A stretch of DNA of 64,000 bases from Algoriphagus zhangzhouensis (GTDB lineage: Bacteria; Bacteroidota; Bacteroidia; Cytophagales; Cyclobacteriaceae). Location of the stretch: NCBI RefSeq assembly GCF_900148515.1, contig NZ_FRXN01000001.1:310001-374000 (forward strand), given 5' to 3'. Every line of letters starts with the position of its first letter. The stretch's first letter is position 1. This document shows positions 60,216-64,000 of the stretch, piece by piece. The translations under genes were made by a program, and so were the position numbers. The notes beneath the pieces were generated by a model, which saw only the letters and a program-made list of their open reading frames with translations, searched no databases and had not been told where the DNA came from.

Positions 60216-62522
60216 TTAAAATTGATAATTGATTTTAATTGTGATGTTTCTTCCGATATCATCAGTGAAGTAACGGAAGCGATTCATATATTCTTTATAG
60301 TTGGTATTCAGTAGGTTTTGGACCTGTAAGCCTAGATTCAATTTGTTTTCACCAACAGGCATAGCTTTTAGATAACTAAAGTTAAATAGCGCATAAGCTG
60401 GTGGGGCTGGGGCCAAATCAAAATCAGGAACTCTGGTTTGCTTGGCCACTAACATATTGCTCAAGGTGAATTTATGAGATTTGCCATCCTCACCGACTTT
60501 GTAAGCCAATCCCCAGTCCATTCGGTCTGATGGAATAAAAGGGAAATAAGTGTCGTCTTCAGTATTTCTGGCTCGGATAATGGAGCCTTTCAAATAGCCA
60601 CTGAATTTCTTGTTGAATTCATAGCTTCCAGAGAAATCAACTCCGTAGAAAAAGGCATTGGCCTGTAAATATTCATAGACATTAAATGTGCCTCTTAAGC
60701 TTACATAGGTATCACCTGTAGGATTCAGGTAAATGTAATTTTGAATCCGGTTCAGGTATCCGGTTAACTCAAAACTCGCTTTTTGATCTGAAAACTCTAA
60801 TGAATTGACCCATTTCAGAGACTTTTCTGACAATAAGTTTTCATCACCTATTTCCACAGCAGCTGCTCCGTGATGTAGTCCCTGAGAGAAAAGCTCATTA
60901 ACATTAGGTGGTCTCCAGGCAGAACCTAAATTGGAAGAAATGGTGAAGCTATTGCTGATCTGATAATAGGCCCCGAGGAATGCTGTAAAGTTTTTATAGG
61001 TTAAATCACTTTGCTGCAGATCATTTCCAATGTATCTGGCTGTAGATACTGTTCTATAATCAAATCGGGCACCAGCTTCCACCTCCAAAGGACCTTTGGA
61101 AAGCTTCTCCATTCCATAGATTCCTGCATTGAGCATATCGTAATTTGGAATCAATGGAGTCACACCGGTTCCGGGAACATTACTATTGGCTTGTTGAATC
61201 AAATTGACACCCCAGGTACCACTGAAATTATTTTCATGCGTATGATCTACAAAAAGATCCAGGGTGTTGGTGAATAACTCCAAGTCCAGACTAGCCTGCT
61301 CATTCAAATCACCTCTTCTTTTGTCAAATTCCTGTCTATGATTGGATTGAAAACCATATTGAAGGTTTGCTTTCCAGTTGGAATTGATATGGTAGTGAGA
61401 TTTGAATTTGAGAAGTTGATGAGATACTTTTTGCTTGGGATTGATGATATCGTAGGTAAAATCTCCTTCAACAAATGGCCTTCCATTGGCAATGATTGCT
61501 TCCAAATCAGTTAGGTTTCCAGTGTGTGCATCACTTAGGATTCCCAATTCGGTATTGAAATAACTGTAATAGAGTTCAGTTCCGAGATTTTTACCAGTAT
61601 ATCCCAAAGTTCCAGAGAAATTCAATTCGCTTAAACCGGTATTTCTTTGATAATATTCAGGGCTTTGGATATTTCCAGCTCGCTTGGCAGAACCTTGGAT
61701 TCTATAGCCCAGTCCTTGAATTTTCCCAGATCCACCTTGATGTTTGACAGAAATATTCCCCATTCTTCCATTGGTTGCACCAACCAGGTATAGGTCTGTT
61801 GTGCTTTCCTTTTTGGTAGGTAAAGCACCAGGATTTACTAAAATAACTCCTCCCATAGCCTCAGGACCAAATCGGACCGTTTCAGCTCCTTTGATCACAG
61901 TGATTTCATCGGCTAAGAATGGATCAATTTCAGGAGCATGTTCGGCACCCCATTGCTGACCTTCCAATCTTACCCCATTATTCAAGATCATAATTCTGTT
62001 GGAGTGCATACCGTGGATCACGGGCTTTGCGATGCTGTTTCCTGTTGAAAAAGTGGTGACACCAGCCACTCTTTTCAAACTTTCTCCAAGAGATTCGCCA
62101 CGTGCTTCAAGAAGATCTTCTCCATAAAGAGCGGTGATAGCTGTTGTGGTTTGTACTGCATCCTTGTGGCCGTGGACTTCAACACCAGATAAATCCAAGG
62201 AACCTTCTTTCATACGGTAAGTTTTGTTGAAAGAATTGTTTTGAATATTTATGGTGTCGTTAATGTCTTCATGTCCAAGGTATTGTATTCTGATGGTATA
62301 GGTTCCTGGACATAGGTTTTTCACCTGAAAGTTTCCGTCTAGATCGGTGACTGCTCCATTTTTGATTTCCTCTATCCATATATAGGCTCCGGGAATTGAC
62401 TCATTGTTTTCCAAATGAATCACCTTCCCACGGATGGATAGATTACAATTTTGAGCCATTAAGACATTCGATAGTCCAATGGCGATGAGTAGGAGTAGAA
62501 AAGGGTGTTTAATTTTCTTCAC
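60216..62522 (-). CDS. TonB-dependent receptor (ZnuD-like, possible metal uptake)
   Basis: 768 residues. Signal peptide (cleavage after VLMAQ), a carboxypeptidase-regulatory-like domain (about 27-105), a plug with NRIMILNNGVRLEGQQWGAEH and EITVIKGAETVRFGPEAMGG, and a barrel ending NITIKINYQF. The GQQWGAEHAPEID segment and several plug histidines (GVEVHGHKD, VIHGMHSN) recall zinc receptors of the ZnuD type. This suggests metal uptake, by inference. The start is a GTG at 62522, forced by the signal peptide and lying five bases after a perfect -7 box. Confidence 0.88.
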   Translation of the reverse strand: MKKIKHPFLLLLIAIGLSNVLMAQNCNLSIRGKVIHLENNESIPGAYIWIEEIKNGAVTDLDGNFQVKNLCPGTYTIRIQYLGHEDINDTINIQNNSFNKTYRMKEGSLDLSGVEVHGHKDAVQTTTAITALYGEDLLEARGESLGESLKRVAGVTTFSTGNSIAKPVIHGMHSNRIMILNNGVRLEGQQWGAEHAPEIDPFLADEITVIKGAETVRFGPEAMGGVILVNPGALPTKKESTTDLYLVGATNGRMGNISVKHQGGSGKIQGLGYRIQGSAKRAGNIQSPEYYQRNTGLSELNFSGTLGYTGKNLGTELYYSYFNTELGILSDAHTGNLTDLEAIIANGRPFVEGDFTYDIINPKQKVSHQLLKFKSHYHINSNWKANLQYGFQSNHRQEFDKRRGDLNEQASLDLELFTNTLDLFVDHTHENNFSGTWGVNLIQQANSNVPGTGVTPLIPNYDMLNAGIYGMEKLSKGPLEVEAGARFDYRTVSTARYIGNDLQQSDLTYKNFTAFLGAYYQISNSFTISSNLGSAWRPPNVNELFSQGLHHGAAAVEIGDENLLSEKSLKWVNSLEFSDQKASFELTGYLNRIQNYIYLNPTGDTYVSLRGTFNVYEYLQANAFFYGVDFSGSYEFNKKFSGYLKGSIIRARNTEDDTYFPFIPSDRMDWGLAYKVGEDGKSHKFTLSNMLVAKQTRVPDFDLAPAPPAYALFNFSYLKAMPVGENKLNLGLQVQNLLNTNYKEYMNRFRYFTDDIGRNITIKINYQF

Positions 62523-62526
62523 GACA

Positions 62527-62534
62527 CAAAAATA
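62527..62534 (-). promoter_or_regulatory. -7 box abutting the TonB receptor GTG start
   Basis: Minus-strand TATTTTTG, exact TAnnTTTG match. Its last base is five bases from the GTG start, so the transcript would be leaderless or nearly so. Confidence 0.45.
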
Positions 62535-62621
62535 GAGTCCTTCAGAGCATTAAACTAGAAAAAGTGAAACAAAGTTGCAAAAAGGGATAAATGGTAATAT
62601 CCTTGAAGAAGTGGGATTGCT

Positions 62622-63497
62622 TTAGGTAATTTTTTCGATATCTGATCTTTTGTATTTAGGAGCACCACCTTCTTGAGTTGCCATATAAGCTCCGATTTTG
62701 CATGCGAAATCCAAAATTTGTTCAGGACTTTTCTTTTCTAGGAGGCTCCAAATAAAACCACTTAGGAATGCGTCTCCCGCACCAATGGTGTCTTTAACTT
62801 GAATTTTATACCCCTTGTGGTGAAAAATAGATCCGTTTTGATAAATCAACGCGCCTTTGGAACCAAGAGTGATGCAGATGATATCTATTGGAAAGTTCTT
62901 GTCGAGGAACTGACAAAGGCTTTTTGGTTCAGGATCAGTGTTAAAATAGTCAGCAAATATTTCCAGCTCATCCTCATTGATTTTTAGAATATCAGTGAAA
63001 CCAAGAAGAGTTTCTATGATCTCGAAGTCATAAAAAGGAGGCCGTAAGTTGGCATCAAAGACTTTTAGGTTTGCTTGATGCAGTAGCTCTAAAAGTGTTT
63101 GAAGGCTGGTTTTATTTCTAACACCAAGCGTTCCAAAAACAAACGCTTCAGAGGATCCTACAGCTGTTTTAGCATCTTCTTTTATTGTAATGTAATCCCA
63201 GGCAACATCAGGAAGAATCGTGTACTTGATGTTTTCTGGATCCGAACTATCCACCAATACTTGGGAAGTGGCATGATCTGGATTGATTTGAATGAGTTCT
63301 TCACTTATTCCAAAGCTTTTATAATAAGATAGGAGCTTTTTACCATTCTCATCATTTCCGATTGCAGATATCAGCCGAGTATCTATCCCTAACTGATGAA
63401 GATTAAGCGCGACATTCATAGGAGCCCCTCCGGGTTTTGCACCCGAGGGAAGGCAATCCCAAAGCATTTCCCCAAATACAATTACTTTATGTGCCAT
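62622..63497 (-). CDS. PfkB-family sugar kinase (fructokinase-like)
   Basis: 291 residues of the ribokinase/PfkB fold. GEMLWDCLPSGAKPGGAPMNVALNL at the N-terminus is the sugar-binding entry, and the catalytic GAGDAFLSGFIW lies near residue 245. The pattern fits fructokinases. It overlaps the upstream sugar-porter gene by 11 bp, so uptake and phosphorylation of the same sugar are likely. The sugar is unproven. Confidence 0.9.
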   Translation of the reverse strand: MAHKVIVFGEMLWDCLPSGAKPGGAPMNVALNLHQLGIDTRLISAIGNDENGKKLLSYYKSFGISEELIQINPDHATSQVLVDSSDPENIKYTILPDVAWDYITIKEDAKTAVGSSEAFVFGTLGVRNKTSLQTLLELLHQANLKVFDANLRPPFYDFEIIETLLGFTDILKINEDELEIFADYFNTDPEPKSLCQFLDKNFPIDIICITLGSKGALIYQNGSIFHHKGYKIQVKDTIGAGDAFLSGFIWSLLEKKSPEQILDFACKIGAYMATQEGGAPKYKRSDIEKIT

Positions 63498-64000
63498 AGT
63501 TTTGGTGTAGTTCTTTTTGAATTTCCTCTAGAGATCTTCCTTTGGTTTCTGGCATTTTAAATTTAACCCAAAGTAGCTGCCAAACCATCATGAGCATGAA
63601 GAATGCGAAAATGTAACCTGGACCAAATTGGTTTGCGAAGAATGGGAAAACATTGGCAATGACAGCAGCTAAAATCCAATGCGTAAATGAACCTAAAGAT
63701 TGCCCATAGGCTCGAAGTTCATTGGGGAACATTTCAGAAATGAATACCCAAATCACAGAGCCTTGTCCAATTGCATGGGATAGGATAAATCCAAAGACGA
63801 AAATAGGTAACCAAAAGGTCGGAATGCCAGGTCCCAAGAAATTATAAGCCATCAGGGAAAGGGAAATGATATATCCTACAGATCCGATGTACATGAGTTT
63901 CTTCCTGCCTAATCTATCGATTAGATAGAGGCCCAAAAATGTTCCTGCAAGGTTGACCAAGCCAATCCCAATTGTTGAAATCAGAGCGTTTTCTGTAGAA
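63487..64000 (-). CDS. Sugar-porter MFS transporter (5' end outside window)
   Basis: The C-terminal 170 residues or so are visible; the frame stays open to the window edge. It has five membrane helices and the sugar-porter signatures YLIDRLGRKKLMYIGS (loop 8-9), FVFGFILSHAIGQGSVIWVFISE, PNELRAYGQSLG and PETKGRSLEEIQ at the end. It imports a sugar with protons or sodium and is coupled to the downstream kinase by an 11-bp overlap. Confidence 0.92.
   Translation of the reverse strand, partial: STENALISTIGIGLVNLAGTFLGLYLIDRLGRKKLMYIGSVGYIISLSLMAYNFLGPGIPTFWLPIFVFGFILSHAIGQGSVIWVFISEMFPNELRAYGQSLGSFTHWILAAVIANVFPFFANQFGPGYIFAFFMLMMVWQLLWVKFKMPETKGRSLEEIQKELHQNYGT

Noticed and set aside
1..64000. 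CRISPR arrays, insertion sequences, prophage, tRNA or rRNA genes, integrases
   Set aside because: None could be supported on either strand; no spaced direct repeats, transposase-like frames or cloverleaf sequences were seen.

Overview
The window reads as chromosomal DNA of a Bacteroidota bacterium, most likely Cytophagales of the Cyclobacteriaceae/Algoriphagus type. Four observations support this. Promoters match the Bacteroidota -7 box TAnnTTTG, with no consistent purine-rich ribosome binding sites. There are two TonB-dependent receptors with N-terminal carboxypeptidase-regulatory-like domains, one paired with a DUF4249 lipoprotein and one with a small lipoprotein. A BlaI/M56 pair carries a fused TonB domain, and there is a Bat-type VWA/TPR cluster. 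The taxon is inferred from gene content only. No rRNA, tRNA, CRISPR array, insertion sequence, phage gene or integrase was seen. Sixty protein genes and one probable structured RNA account for nearly all of the sequence. Both ends cut a gene: a DEAD-box helicase on the left and a sugar-porter MFS gene on the right.

Layout. 1-8.7 kb: DEAD-box helicase, queuosine-precursor transporter, and a TolC/RND/adaptor efflux operon. 8.7-15.7 kb (minus strand): RNase Z with a STAS protein, purC, a MORN/YwqK-like secreted protein, a thiolase, and a three-gene VWA/TPR (Bat) set. 15.9-24.1 kb: TonB receptor with DUF4249 partner, BlaI/M56-TonB with a secreted TonB-domain protein, a DUF1080 protein, a YpfJ-type zinc protease and a universal stress protein. 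24.37-24.57 kb: a free-standing RNA of about 190 nt with paired ends, resembling 6S RNA. 24.6-28.6 kb: polysaccharide flippase and feoAB with a small Cys-rich partner.

29.4-34.9 kb is the most coherent functional island. It holds a sulfide:quinone oxidoreductase, a Crp/Fnr regulator, a universal stress protein, a TauE/SafE anion exporter, a fatty acid hydroxylase-family protein, a small membrane protein and a rhodanese. Four palindromic sites of the form TGTGA-N6-TCACT (one degenerate) sit at almost the same distance upstream of four -7 boxes: those of sqr, the regulator itself, the tauE operon and the rhodanese gene. This suggests a small, locally encoded sulfide or redox regulon.

35-49.7 kb: housekeeping and transport genes. 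These include Lrp, NUDIX-MATE, a periplasmic M24 peptidase, prfB with its programmed +1 frameshift, mgsA-pfkA overlapping by one base, oligopeptidase B, mscL, and an ECF sigma/anti-sigma/Spy-like operon. 49.8-58.7 kb: an atypical Nramp-family transporter, an alpha/beta hydrolase, rmuC, trkA-trkH and a ligase-associated DEXH helicase. 59-64 kb: a lipoprotein, a lipoprotein/TonB-receptor pair that may take up a metal, and a PfkB sugar kinase overlapping a sugar transporter.

Product calls rest on recognised motifs and family resemblance read by eye. No database search was run.
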